DNA of 64,000 nucleotides from Antedon mediterranea (GCF_964355755.1 NC_092670.1:32663795-32727794); one strand, 5' to 3'; positions 47,433-60,005 are shown, numbered from the stretch's first letter. Notes: generated by a model from the letters alone, not told the origin. Numbers and translations: made by a program.

Positions 47433-48713
47433 TCATTTCTTTGTCCTAACGTTTAGAAGAGTATCGATTTCAGTACTTGATAACATTCTGTTAAATATGC
47501 TTAGTTCGTCTATTATACCAGTGAAGCCAGCAGAAGAACACAATTGAGCTACTGAGATGTTGGGAGGGTCAGTGACAATGTCCACAACAAGACAACATGA
47601 GACGCAGTTTACTGGTATTTGGCCGTTTAAATGAATTATAAACTGTTGACCGTCATTGGTGATAGCTATGTGGTGCCATTCATCGAATTCACCAATTGTC
47701 TCCCGACACCTGACTTCTCCATTGAGATAAAAATACACACCAATATAATTATACGAGATTGTCCGGGTTTCAATTCTCCAGCCTGTCTCACATCCATTAC
47801 TAATAATAGTTTGATCACTGATGTAGCCGTCTAAACGAAGAAACCACATGCTAATGGTAAATCCTTGACGAACCTGACAAATACTGAGAGTTGGCAAATC
47901 GATTTGATACCGATAGTCATCGTTGATCACTATTCCTTCCCCCCTAACACCTGTATCATATGCTGCAATAATTTCAAATTCTCCCTCATTATCGTCAGAT
48001 AACAGAGAGGTTATTCCGTTTCCGGATGCGTCTTCAATATTGCCTTCAAACGTATAATGAGAAATCATATATGGACTTATGTCATAACTACGACAGTCAT
48101 CACTTTCCATAGTAGTCATTTCCTCTTGGATGTTGTTTTTGGTCGTTGCTTCAGATGTCGTAATTTCCCCTTGGATGTTGTCGATGGTCGTTGCTTCAGA
48201 TGTCGTAATTTTTTGATCTGTCTCATTACTCTTTTCATACCTTATACATGTCGTTTTCCCTACAATTTGAACACATTGATATCCTTCAGATAATCTAATC
48301 AACGTTTGGTTTACGCGACATATTCTGTCAATGAAAGGAGCTTGTGTGTTTTGAAAAGATCTCTCTTCCATTGCTATTCCCTACAAGTAAAAATAATGGT
48401 TTTTTTTCTGAGGTGTCAGAAATTAAGTGGTTTCTTTAAAGGAACCATCAGTTAAGTATATAGTTACTATTTCACTTTGTTTTAAGCCTGTGAAATGATA
48501 CTGTTAAGACTACTGGTAAATGTGAACGGCCACAATTACTCACTATAGACTACGTATGCTATCTGTGTATGTAAACATTATTTGAACTACACTGAGGGCT
48601 AAAGCTACAAGCAAAATAATCTGCGTACAGTAAAGACAACAAAATAAACTCATACTTACAGTACTCAGTATGGTAAGTATGAGTGTATATTTAAATAATC
48701 TTTTAGAAAACAT
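47433..48713 (-). CDS. secreted LamG-domain protein 1
   Basis: Two exons on the minus strand, 48713-48660 and 48380-47433, joined in phase 0 by a GT-AG intron to 333 residues. Exon 1 (MFSKRLFKYTLILTILST) is a hydrophobic signal peptide. Residues about 22-75 form an N-terminal region with cysteines and the shared motif EGYQCVQIVG. A threonine-rich linker (about 76-110) contains two copies of a 15-residue repeat (SEATTIDNIQG type). Residues about 122-325 are a LamG/concanavalin-like jellyroll (LamG_3 type): MISHYTFEGN, FTISMWFLRL, WHHIAITNDGQQFIIHLNGQ, the motif NCVSCC, and GIIDELSIFNRMLSS. Such domains bind glycans or proteins outside cells; the ligand here is unknown. It is paralogous to the gene at 60006-61516 and the pseudogene at 51250-56503. 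It could equally be annotated as a pentraxin/LamG-like secreted protein. Confidence 0.9.
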
Positions 48714-48894
48714 ACTTCTTAATAAAATTACAATAGTCTTTTATAATAAGTCCTTAATAGTGAGATGATTTTGTGCAAATAGAAGTTGACAGACATAAGT
48801 AAGTGATCACATTTGAGTTTTTGTATACGTCACGTATTATTGATTTTTATTAAACTAAGTTTTGATTACAGAAAATAATTTGATGATCGTTGGT

Positions 48895-49215
48895 TCTTTC
48901 TATTTTGAATATTAGTATATTATCTATAACAGTCATTCTTTTACAATTGTACTTCGTATCAAATTATTTCTTCTTATAAAGATTCCTAATAACAACTCGT
49001 TTCCTTTCTTATTTCTCAATTGGTTCTTTTATAAAGATAATTAATGTTCCAGCATTGATTTGTTATTTGAAATTTCTCGCACGTAAACTGAGCTAAAAAA
49101 ACCAAACAAGAAAATAATTCGATGCTCTTTGTTGTCAAAAATGAATTCAGCGTTCAGTATTCAATGATTTCAATGATTATTATTTTCCTTTATTATTGAA
49201 ATCATTTAAAATAAA
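48895..49215. repeat. direct repeat flanking the first LamG gene, copy 2
   Basis: Counterpart of 46200-46560, lying just upstream of LamG gene 1. It may contain promoter sequence of that gene, or be a scar of the duplication that moved it. Confidence 0.65.
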
Positions 49216-49599
49216 ATGATTACACATCGTTCAATGTAAATACTGATGTCGTCTTACACAACCCCCCAAACACAACCCCCCAAACGAACACGATTGTTTA
49301 TTTTTTTAATATTACTTTTATTTACTTATTATTTGTCATTACTATTGAAATGTGTATTGCAGTGTGTCGTAATTACATTTTTTCTAAGAACAAAGGCATG
49401 TTTTCTTCTTCAAGTTTATTTTGCCAAAACAACATATTGTAAAATTAAACAAGCAACTGACTTCAAATGAATAAAATACTGTATGTATCAAGATGAAAAA
49501 ATGCATTCTTGCCGGGTAGGGACAAATTAAATATTAAGTTACTCCCGGAACCAGCAGTTCCATGATATTAACTAAAATCTATAATCATAAACATAATAT

Positions 49600-49813
49600 G
49601 AGTGAGTGGCCGAGCGGTTAAGACAGTGGAACCGCAATTACGTAGCCATAACATCGGCATGGGTTCGAGGCTCACTCACTCCATGGTTCTGGTGGTAGAA
49701 CGAGTCTTCTCGGATAAGGACTATAAACCGTAGGTCCAGTGTACACATCTAGCTCGTGTGCACTTTAAAGAACCTAGTACATCTTTCGAGACGAGTAGGG
49801 GGTTACCCCGGTG
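49600..49813 (+). mobile_element. tRNA-derived SINE, copy 2
   Basis: The head 49600-49681 still looks like a class II tRNA: GAGTGAG/CTCACTC acceptor-like pairing, A-box TGGCCGAGCGGTTAAGAC, B-box GGGTTCGAGGC. The anticodon arm is degraded. The body (TTCTCGGATAAGGACTATAA to GGGGGTTACCCCGGTG) matches the minus-strand copy at 18421-18656. Confidence 0.85.
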
Positions 49814-51249
49814 TATTAGTACATCACAGCCACTGATCACCAACTGGGCCCTCTGGGAGACCAGTCTTTGACTGAAGAGGTTACCCAGTATAAATATATA
49901 TTTCAATATTTCAATATTCATTAACTTAAGTGAGGCCAATCTCTCCGTTCGTCTCGCTGCTGAGGTGAGGCCTAGGCTGAGTTTACACCTTCTGATGATG
50001 ATTCAATAGGCCTACTGTATAGCTTCTGGTCCAAACGCATAACCATGCCTTTTTTGGTCTAGGCCTACGATTAAACATTCCCGTTTTGATCCGTCTATTT
50101 GTCAATAACCATGCAAAACAATCTTCTTTCTCTATCTTTCGTATTACAGTACAGTATTTTATATATCGCGAGGATCCAGGAAGCGACTCGTGAGAGATCT
50201 GAGACAGAACGAGAGAGGAAGCCAGTCATAAGCAGGCGCTTGCGCAAATTGATTTAAAATGACCCACTTGGCCCAAGTGGGCATTTTTTTTATTTACGTT
50301 AAAAAACAAAAATGAATAGGTTAACCTCTAAAATATTTGGCTTACGAATACTCTGAAAACATATTTGTATAATTTTTAGGAACTTACATCTATTTTTTAC
50401 GATTTTTTTAAAACGCATCGATGGCTTTTTTGATGTTTTTCATAATAAACATGTAGCATATTATAAGAAAGTAAAAAAATACTTGAATATAGGTGAAATT
50501 AATTATGAACTGAATAAAACAAAAAGGTGAATTTGTTTGTGTGTACCTTGTGGAGCCGTGAAATGTGCAAAAAGTCACATTTGTGCAAACATTTTACCTT
50601 CAAATGCAAATCTGTAAAAATTCATAATGTGCGAACATATCGCCGTTAAATGTAAAAACGATAAGTTTTGACGTTAAATGTGCAAAAGGTATTCTACAAA
50701 TGGGCAAATCATCTCTTCAGTCAAATTCCTATTACATTTTATATTTTTTGTTCGGTCTTTCAGAGTAGAAATAACAATAGGAAAAAGAGTATAATAAATT
50801 TAAAATGTTCAATATTATAAAAACTAATTATACTGTTGTATTTTATTATGATCAAAGGCTTTAACCCGTCTAAGCCAAATTCAAGTCGACCCCAAGTCAT
50901 TTCGTCTTTAATGTCACCGGTTTCTCAAAACCGTTACAGACTAAAGATTTCAGGCCATTAATGTACTACAGACTGTTATTTTGTCGTAACAAATTTGAAA
51001 AAAAAAAATCCTTTTTTTTTTGCAATGCAACTATTCTCGCATAATAAATTACAATTTTTTATTAATCGGCCTTACCTATCTACACATCAATATAATCAAT
51101 ATTTAACTTTAGAGAGTACAACAAGTATTTTTTATGTTTAGGCCTATTATAAGGGCATTAATAACCGCTTTCAGTAGACTGGAATTAACTTGGTAGTAAT
51201 GCGGAGAGACAATCGTCACCAAGTAGACACAGATGCTGTAGAAATATTA
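49814..51249. other. intergenic, no recognised feature
   Basis: No exon could be supported. There is a GCCCACTTGG-type inverted repeat near 50264-50284 (CCCACTTGGCCCAAGTGGG), and a patch around 50550-50700 with recurrent AATGTGCAAA words. Otherwise AT-rich DNA. Confidence 0.45.
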
Positions 51250-51594
51250 ATAATTTCTGAAATGGAGACAATATATAATGTCGATTTCTAACTTGATAAT
51301 ATTTGTAGTTGTTCTATCATACCAGTGAAGTACGAAGAACACTTTCGATCTACTGAGATAAAGTGCGGATGATTTTCACCGCCCCAATCAAGACAACACG
51401 AGACGCAGGTTTTTGCTATTTGGCCGTTTAGATAAATTATAAACTGTTAAACATCATAGGTGATAGCTATGTGGTGCCATTCATTAGAACCTCTAATAGT
51501 TTTCCGACAGATTACTTCTCCATTAAGAAACAAATATACATAAGTAGTATCCCTAGATCTACTTGCCATGTTTTCAATCATCCAGTCTGTCTTA

Positions 51595-54156
51595 GGGTCT
51601 GTTTCTGCTGCATAACGCAATTTAACCGGTTATTTTAAAATAGATTAAAAATAGATAACAATAACAAGACCGCGTTTCTGCTCAATTTGTGCTCCGAAAT
51701 AACCGGTTAAATCTATGGGTGGTCGTCGAGCAAAACGTCATCATTACCCAAAATGCAATACACTCAGACGGAAGTAGTAAGTTGGCTGTTTGTTCACATC
51801 GACGTCGTCAGTACACACGTGTGTATATCGCCGAACATCTCAAACATGTTAAAATAATAAAATGTTGTCTACAGGTCTACAAGTTTTGTTTTTTGTAAAG
51901 CCTACTTACTGATCGCTAATAAAATTAATTCTCATGGCGCCTTCAATAACATGGGGAGGGTCGTGCAGCGCCCGATCGCCTAGGATAATTTTTATCTAGC
52001 CTAAAATTCATCAACAAAGGCGATGATGATACGGCCCTTACCACGTGAACGACTGTTGTCTTTCGCGAGCGCGGTCCTACAAAAAAGCAAACGGAAACAA
52101 AAACGAGACTTAGAATGTTGCAATACCTACCAAACGAGAGTAGATAATTGTTAATTAATTATGATTCATGAAACCCTAACTTTTATAGCAAAAATCGTCC
52201 GAATTTGTGTTAAAAACGACGAGTTTAGCCACAAAAACTTAAATCAAACGAGAGTATCCAAGTCATAGAATATCGCACGCACATAGTGCCTTTAATAGAA
52301 TAATGAGTATTAAACATTGTTTCGCATAATATTATGTACTAACATAAATAATAACACATTTCTATGCTTAATAAAATCATATTTAATATATTATCAAAGG
52401 CTCTCATAACCTTTGTTTTCGGTCGATGTGATGTTTTTCTAAAAAAAATTTATAAAACGATCAAATTAAGATTGTTCATTGTTCTCCTATTAAAGGCACT
52501 AAGGGCGTGCCATAAATACGCTCGTTTTTAAATTGGTGTTTTTAACCGGTTATTTTGCGCTGCCTTTTAACCGGTTACCACAAATTTGTCCTGTTTCTGC
52601 TGCCAAGAAAATGGAGTTAATTTATTCACACCAATTTTAATTTATTCACACCGATTTTAACCGGTTATTTTTAAAAAACACCAATTTAAATCGGTGTTAG
52701 AACGCCGTTTAACCGGTTATCGCTGAGCAATTCTTAGCTGCAACACGAAATAACGGTTATTTGATTGACAGTTGTGACCCCGGGTCAGATACCGTCGCAT
52801 ACGATGTGTGTGTTTTCCTCGTGGTTTTGACAGTCGAACGAAGAAGTGAACATGTATGTGGATGAATGAAATCACAAGATATGTTATTCAGTTGTGGGGG
52901 GAGAGAAAGTACGGGGAAGGATGGCAGGGAATAGAAAAGAATCACAGATAATAAATAAGAGCATTTTTGCGAAAGTAAAAGAGGAGTTTGGGGTGGAGTT
53001 CCGGGGACTACCCAAGCTAAGCAATTTGAGGCGTTAGTACACGCTCGCGAAGGGTATGGATGGTCCCCTATATAAACACCAAAACGGAAACAAAAGGAAC
53101 TCAGAATGTTGCAAATACCTACCAAACGATAGTAGATAATGGTTAATTAATTATGAAAACCCAAATTTTATAGCAAAAATCATCCGAATTTATGTTATAA
53201 ACGATGAATTTAGCAACAAAAACTTAATCCAAACGAGCGTATTTATGGCATGCCCTTAGTGCCTTTAATAGGAGAACAATGAACATTCTTACTTTGATCG
53301 TTTTACATACTATAATTTTTTAGAAAAACATCACATCGACCGAAAACAAAGGTAATCAGAGCCTTTGATAATATATTAAATATGATTTTATTAAGCATAG
53401 AAATGTGTTATTATTTATGTTAGTACATAAATATACGAAATAATGTTCAATACTCATTATTTTATTAAAGGCACTATATGCGTGCGATATTCTATGACTT
53501 GGATACTCTCGTTTGATTTAAGTTTTTGTGGCTAAACTCATCGTTTTTAACATAAATTCGGACGATTTTTGCTATAAAAGTTGGGTTTTCATAATTATTT
53601 AACAATTATCTACTTTCGTTTGGTAAGTATTGCAACATTCTGAGTCTCGTTTTTGTTTCCGTTTGGTGTTTTGTAGGACCGCGCTCGCGAAAGACAACAG
53701 TCGTTCACGTGGGAAGGGCCGTATGTCATCGCCTTTGTTGAGGATAAAAATTATCCTAGTTTAGGCGATCGGGCGCTGCACGACCCTCCCCATCATGTTA
53801 TTGAAGGCGCCATGAGAATTAATTTTATTAGCGATGTAAGTAGGCTTTACAAAAAACAAAACTTGTAGACCTGGAGACAACATTTTATTTTTTTAACATG
53901 TTTGAGTGAGATGTTCGGCGATATAATACACACGTGTGTACTCACGACGTCGATGTAAACAAACAGCCAACTTCTACTTCCGTCTGAGTGTATTGCATTT
54001 TGGGTAATGATGACGTTTTGCTCGACGACCACCCATAGATTTAACCGGTTATTTCGGAGCACAAATTGAGCAGAAACGCGGTCTTGTTATTGTTATCTAT
54101 TTTTAATCTATTTTAAAATAACCGGTTAAATTGCGTTATGCAGCAGAAACAGACCC
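51595..54156. mobile_element. PIF/Harbinger-like palindromic transposon in the LamG pseudogene
   Basis: The ends are perfect inverted repeats starting GGGTCTGTTTCTGCTGCATA, continuing with CGCAATTTAACCGGTTA. The flanks are TTA at 51592-51594 and 54157-54159. GGG-type ends with a 3-bp TWA-like duplication fit PIF/Harbinger. The arms (about 51595-52530 and 53230-54156) mirror each other, including the frames 51689-51898 plus and 53847-54062 minus. The centre repeats ACCGGTTA words and part of the arm text in direct orientation (52090-52260 versus 53090-53230). The 122-codon frame at 52757-53125 (minus) matches nothing I know. No transposase. Confidence 0.85.
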
Positions 54157-54192
54157 TTACATCCACTAGTAATCATGCTTTGTTTTACTTCG

Positions 54193-55809
54193 CAGGGGTG
54201 GCGCCAGGATCTTCCCGACGTGGGGGCTACATTCCCCGACGAGGGGGCTATGCGAGCGAAGCGAGCATCACTAGGCTGGGGGCCAGGGGGCCGCCAAGGG
54301 TGGGGTGGTGGGGTGGGGGTGGGGGTCCAGGGGGCGAAGCCCCCGGAAGCAACGCGTTCTAGCGTCATTTGAGGTCATTTTAATCAGATTTAGGGTAGCC
54401 ATTTTTTCCATTTTTTATAATGTATAAATAAAATACTGCGTGCAAAAAAAACGATGCGCGATGACTGTTTCAATCCATATTTTTCAATTTAAAAAATAAA
54501 AGTTCAAAGAAAATTTTGAAAAATATAGTTGGAGGTCCCGGAAGTTGGACTTATTATACTTCAAAACATGAAACAAAATATATAAGTCCCTATCAAGGTT
54601 GTGACTGAGCTAAGAAATGTTTGAAAAATAGAGATGTTAGGTCCCGGAAAATGGACTTCTTGTACTTCGAAATATGACCAGCTTTATTGTTGGGGCTGAG
54701 CTAAGAAACTGTTTAAAACTAGAGCTGCAGGTCTTCACTTCGGAAACATCAGGCCCAGAGGCTTAAAAAACGCAAGCGTAGACCTTTTTCAGTCGGTGAA
54801 ATAAGTTTATTCCTCCCAAGTGTATGCGTGCGTACCATCTGGACTTCCGAGTGGTGAGAAATTCATGACATACAGGACATTGAAAATGTAATAACTTAGC
54901 TATAATAAGATGTTGGCTAAGCGAAAATGGCATGTTTTTTTGTTTAGTAATGGATGAAAAATTTATTTTAGGTGCCCCACGGTACAGAAGGTTAGGCCTA
55001 CTTGTAAATTAAAAAAATTGGTGAACATACGAACAATTAACGTAATTCGTTTTTGCTGTAGTGTAGCGTACGTCGACGCAGTACACGACGTAACCGTCAG
55101 TAAACTTCGCCTGGAAAATAACTACAGTACACATTTTGGTCCCTGGATGGAACATGATATCACGCGTCTCGACCCAACGCTGAACGATTCGTACAAAGGG
55201 ATACCGCCAGACAAGTGCGAACCTAGCTATTGTTTAGTAGTAAGTTAGATCGCTGGCAATAATGAATGCATATAAAGTGCATAATATCACTCTGACGTAC
55301 TCTCACGGTCAATGAAACGTCGCGGTTTTCTAGGCGCTGAAGCTAGCTACGGAGTGAACGCGAACGCTTTTTACTGTATATTATATTCCCCGACAAAAAG
55401 TACCCGTGTTCCCTTCGGTAACCGTCGGTAAACTTCGCCTGGAAAATAACTACATTACACATTTTGGTCCCTGGATGGAACTTGATATCACGCGTCTCGA
55501 CCCTACGTTGAACGATTCGTACAAAGGGATACCGCCAGACAAGTGCGTACCTAGCTAATGTTTAGTAGTAAGTTAGATCGCTGGCAATAAATGAATGCAT
55601 AAAAGTGCATAATAGCTCTCTGACGTACTCTCACGGTTAATGGAACGTCGTGGTTTTCTAGGCGCTGAAGCTATATGAAGTGAACGCGAACGTTTTTTAC
55701 TGTATATTATATTCCCCGACAAAAAGTACCCGTGTTCCCCGACGGGGGGGCTAGGCTCCCCGACGAGGGGGCTAGAGCCCCCGTAGCCCCCCCGCTGGCG
55801 CCACCACTG
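54193..55809 (+). mobile_element. non-autonomous hAT-type DNA transposon, copy 2
   Basis: Close relative of 303-1921 over its full length (1617 versus 1619 bp), same orientation, ends CAGGGGTGGCGCCAG and CTGGCGCCACCACTG. It is flanked by its own perfect 8-bp duplication TTACTTCG (54185-54192 and 55810-55817). A G-rich patch near 54300-54330 (GGGTGGGGTGG-type) replaces a shorter run in copy 1. Confidence 0.92.
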
Positions 55810-55854
55810 TTACTTCGCTGTAGCCGACATGACAAAGAAACCAGAATGCCACAC

Positions 55855-55962
55855 AGAACAAGGCCATATAGATGGCTGCAGTCGCGTGCTGAAGGTATTG
55901 TTTACCGACCGACCAACCGACCGACATATGGAGCTGAGAGTCGCGTTGCACGCGACTAAAAA
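55855..55962. mobile_element. GTCGCGT/ACCGACC element, short form 1
   Basis: Begins GAACAAGGCCATATAGATGG, has GCAGTCGCGTGCT and ACCGACCGACC runs, ends TTGCACGCGACTAAAAAC. Related to 29741-30440 and 61222-61356. It interrupts the LamG reading frame of the surrounding pseudogene. Confidence 0.75.
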
Positions 55963-56589
55963 CATTGTCTGAGATGACAAACACTGATGGCTGGTAAATC
56001 TATATGATAGCGGAAATTGTTGACCACAATTCCCGGACCATCTTGCTATGCTGTAGTAATTTTATTTGGCATCATACTATAGTCGAAATCATTATAAAGC
56101 GAGGCTCTTCTTAATTAATTTATAATGAATCTTAAAGGTTGTCTTCGAACTGATATATTTCAACTACAAATTCAAAGTTTGTACCGCCATCATTAAAGCG
56201 TTTGGTCGTAGTTCTTTCTACTTTGTTGGTGTTGGTCGTCGTTACTTCAGCTAGCGTCGTTTGTTCTTGCATGTTGTTGATGGTCGTTGCTTCAGCTAGC
56301 GTCGTCTGCTCTTGCATGTTGTTAATGGTCGTTGCTTCAGCTGTCTGATTCCTCTTTTGATATGTATGGCATTTAGCTTTTGATACAATTTGAACACATA
56401 GGTATGCTTCTAATATAGTAACCAAAGTTTGGTTAACGATACAGGTTTTGTCAATTGACACGGCCTCTGGGTTTTGATAAGATCTTTCGTCTATTACTAA
56501 TCCCTACAAATAAAATAAAAATGGAGATTTGACCTAGAAATTCATCATGTCTCCTTGGAATAAAATGTGACATTTTGACAGTCAAATAG

Positions 56590-57100
56590 TCAATAAAAAT
56601 TAATAGCATCTCATTTTTATAAGAATTAGCAACGTATAAATTATGGTTTCAGTTAGTTCCAACCTCAACTTATTTTTTTTTCTTGCTCCTAATTTGTGTA
56701 ATTTAGGTATCTATACTTTATACATTAAGGTATCGGTAGCAACTGTACAAATCAATACAAATCAAATTTCTTCTCCAATTTTCATCAAAAAAAGATTTCA
56801 TATCATCAGACTTATATCATAATAAAACATTCCTAAAACCAGTCAATCTCACACTTCCCAGATACTTTATGCTTCGGTTGACCTACTGCTGCTGTACTCT
56901 CAATATATTGGATTCGAGTTTAGTTATTATGTAATAAAGCAACTCATTTTTATAAGAATCATATTCTGATTGGAGCTAAGTTTCAACCTCAACATATTTG
57001 TATTCAATTGCTCCTAATTTTTATAATCTAGGTATCTACTTTATACATTACGGTATTGGTAGTAAGTGTCCAAATCATATTTCTTCTTTAAACTTCATCG
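56590..57100. repeat. imperfect tandem duplication upstream of the LamG pseudogene
   Basis: CTCATTTTTATAAGAAT, CCAACCTCAACTTAT/TTCAACCTCAACATAT, TTGCTCCTAATTT and ACATTAAGGTATCGGTAG recur in order about 345 bp apart. The last phrase also appears in the 699-bp tandem units at 58-59.5 kb. Confidence 0.65.
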
Positions 57101-57318
57101 AAATAAACTGATATCATAATCATAATGTTTTTTTTGTACTTCAATTCAATTATTCGAAAAAACTTTCAAATTCCTAACCCTAAAATGAGTTTAATATTAC
57201 TTTTTCCTGATTAATGTTGTGTTGTATAAGATGTTTTATTTACATATATAGAAAAGAGATAGACAGAGTGAACCACTTTTCAATGAAGTCGAAAGTGGCT
57301 GGTTTTGATGTTACTAAC

Positions 57319-57857
57319 ATTTATTTATTTATTTATTACCATCTTTACTGAGGGCAGCCTATCCAGTTCCAATAGAACTGATCATTTAGGGCCCTTGATA
57401 AAGCATACATACAGTACAACACATAAAATATTAAATATTCAAATGACATAATATAGGCCTATAAATTTACAATGATTATATAAAATTCATATAGAAGTTA
57501 AAATCGTTGACAGATAAAAAATATATATACACAGTACAAACAATATTAACTGGAAATAAATTCTTTAAGTTCACGTTTAAAGGAAATAATATTTTCAGAT
57601 TGTCGAATGATTTTAGGAATCATATTAAAATACATAGGCGCTTTATAATTGAAACATTGTTTAAAAATCTCTAATGAAGGTCGAGGAATAATATAATTAC
57701 AATTAGAGATAGATATGGTTGTTGGTAGACCTCCGGGAGTCCTGGTTAACATGCAACTGATGTAATCCGGAACGGTATTGATGGTGGAAGCCCGATAGGC
57801 GAGACAACCAAGTTGAAACTGATAACGTTGATAAACGGATGATGCTTCACTATTCAC
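57319..57857 (-). mobile_element. LINE reverse transcriptase C-terminal remnant with ATTT tail
   Basis: The minus-strand frame 57857-57546 encodes a polymerase C-terminus: IPRPSLEIFKQCFNYKAPMY with FNMIPKIIRQSENIISFKRE, resembling the final region of L2/Jockey-type LINE proteins. A (TTTA)n run at 57319-57337 is the 3' tail in that orientation. Only the last ~540 bp of the element remain. Confidence 0.75.
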
Positions 57858-57960
57858 TGTTTTCTGCTCTGTTCCAGATTTTCACACTACTCACATTTTG
57901 ATGTCACTAATGAAAATTACATAATAAATTATCTAATGCCATTGTTTAATCTAAATGTGC

Positions 57961-59745
57961 TTTGTTATGTATATGGCAGAAATTGAATAAATAAAAAAAA
58001 AATAAATAAAATTAAACATGATGTATACTACTGTACTCTATACATACGTTATCGGTAGTAAAGCTTGATTCCCACTAGAACGTAACGCAAGGACGTAAAC
58101 GCAACGCAAGCGTTTTAACCAATGACAAGCGAAGATAGCACTCACAAGCGAATAAGCCATCGCGTTGCTTTACGTCCTTGTGTTGCGTCGCTAGTGGGAA
58201 CCACGCTTAACTGTACAAAACATGAATGTAGAATGTGGTATTGATTTAACAATAACTATACTTGGTTTCATTATTTACAAAGTACATCCAGGGTACGTTA
58301 TCTGCAAAAAATATCCAGGGGACGTTATTTGCGCAAGATATCCAGGGAACATTATTTGCTTAACGTATTGCGAGATTATTATCTGTGCAAAATATCATAG
58401 AAACGTTACCCGCTAACTACCTATTTATCTCTCCTATTTCGATTGCCATGTTCTAACATTATTATGACAATACAATAAAAAAAATAAGCTTTGCTTGTCT
58501 CGTTTGGTTCATTGTGTGTAGTTGGTCGCTTTCTTGTCGATGCTTTTATTGTAGAACGTAATTGATTTATTTTTCTCTGTTCTGGGTTTACCAACTAGCA
58601 TAGGTGTTTAGCACCTGTTTGGTCTTTCCGTGTCTCCTTTTATAATTGTTTTGTCTTCATTGTTATGTATATGGCAGAAATTGAATAAATAAAAAAAAAT
58701 TAAATTAAATTAAACATGATGTATACTACTGTACTCTATACATTACGTTATCGGTAGTAAAGCTTGATTCCCACTAGAACGTAACGCAAGAACGTAAACG
58801 CAACGCAAGCGTTTTAACCAATGACAAGCGAAGATAGCACTCACAAGCGAATAAGCCATCGCGTTGCGTTACGTCCTTGTGTTGCGTCGCTAGTGGGAAC
58901 CACGCTTAACTTTACAAAACATGAATGTAGAATGTGGTATTGATTTAACAATAACTATACTTGGTTTCATTATTCATAAAGTACATCCAGGGTACGTTAT
59001 CTGCAAAAAATATCCAGGGGACGTTATTTGCGCAAGATATCCAGGGAACATTATCTGCTTAACGTATTGCGAGATTATTATCTGGGCAAAATATCATAGA
59101 AACGTTACCCGCTAACTACCTATCTCTCCTATTTCGATTGCCATGTTCTAACATTATTATGACAATACAATAAAAAAAATAAGCTTTGCTTGTCTCGTTT
59201 GGTTCATTGTGTGTAGTTGGTCGCTTTCTTGTCGATGCTTTTATTGTAGAACGTAATTGATTTATTTTTCTCTGTTCTGGGTTTACCAACTAGCATAGGT
59301 GTTTAGCACCTGTTTGGTCTTTCCGTGTCTCCTTTTATAATTGTTTTGTCTTCATTGTTATGTATATGGCAGAAATTGAATAAATAAAAAAAAATAAAAT
59401 TAAATTAAACATGATGTATACTACTGTACTCTATACATTACGTTATCGGTAGTAAAGCTTGATTGCCACTAGAACGTAACGCAAGGACGTAAACGCAACG
59501 CAAGCGTTTTAACCAATGACAAGCGAAGATAGCACTCACAAGCGAATAAGCCATCGCGTTGCTTTACGTCCTTGTGTTGCGTCGCTAGTGGGAACCACGC
59601 TTAACTGTACAAAACATGAATGTAGAATGTGGTATTGATTTAACAATAGCTATACTTGGTTTCATTATTTACAAAGTACATCCAGAGTACGTTATCTGCG
59701 AAAAATATCCAGGGGACGTTATTTGCGCAAGATATCCAGGGACTT
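57961..59745 (+). repeat. 699-bp tandem repeat, about 2.6 copies
   Basis: Units begin TGTTATGTATATGGCAGAAA at about 57963, 58662 and 59358; the third stops near 59745. Each contains a CCCACTAG-ended MITE (58070-58208, 58769-58908, 59468-59607) and then an ATG-initiated 64-codon frame (58222-58416, 58921-59115) built on a degenerate repeat of ATCCAGGG.ACGTTAT.TGC. The two complete frames differ at only a few residues. They are probably repeat-derived rather than genes. Confidence 0.9.
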
Positions 59746-60005
59746 TTCTAAAGATCATCTATAATCAAGATTTATCATTTTAAATTTATGAAAACTATGA
59801 TACAGGATAACTTTTAATTAATGCCCATGTAATTTGTAAAGTAATAAAACCATAATAATATATTAATAAAGAGTCAAGAGTCCACAGTTGATTGTTCAAT
59901 CGTATACCTAAATGGTTGAATGATGATGAAAGGGGAAATCGTTCCCAAAACAGGCAAATAGTTCAGCCATATTCCTCTTAATATTATGATGAACAATGGG
60001 TTTTC
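59746..60005. other. LamG gene 2 3' flank
   Basis: Nothing beyond the probable 3' untranslated sequence of the minus-strand LamG gene. Confidence 0.4.

Larger units (their letters stand above)
51250..56503 (-). pseudogene. LamG-domain pseudogene split by three transposon insertions
   Basis: Read on the minus strand, one LamG gene runs through the whole interval. Exon 2 starts at 56503 after a TTTGTAG acceptor and encodes SYQNPEAVSIDKTCIVNQTL, a threonine-rich linker with about three copies of a 15-residue repeat, and EIYQFEDNL before a stop at 56132. Beyond that, recognisable LamG text continues (PGIVVNNFRYHIDLPAISVC), is cut by a GTCGCGT element (55855-55962), resumes (WFLCHVGYSEV), is cut by a hAT element (54193-55809), resumes (KQSMITSGCK), is cut by a palindromic element (51595-54156) and ends (TDWMIENM, NEWHHIAITYDV, stop, YLNGQIAKTCVSCC, FTGMIEQLQILSS). 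Several in-frame stops exist outside the insertions. No signal-peptide exon was found upstream. Confidence 0.92.

Noticed and set aside
49600-49681. Functional tRNA-Leu or tRNA-Ser gene
   Set aside because: The anticodon arm does not pair properly and the downstream body matches a second locus, so it is a SINE head.
52757-53125. 122-codon protein in the centre of the palindromic element
   Set aside because: No recognisable motifs, no supporting splice context, and flanked by direct repeats of arm sequence; could be captured host DNA but cannot be supported.
54126-54372. Proline/glycine-rich proteins on both strands near 54.2-54.37 kb
   Set aside because: They read through the GC-rich end of the hAT element; open frames arise from low stop-codon density in GC-rich DNA.
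56132-56461. Separate short secreted protein with threonine repeats
   Set aside because: It is the N-terminal half of the LamG pseudogene; homologous LamG sequence continues beyond the stop codon.
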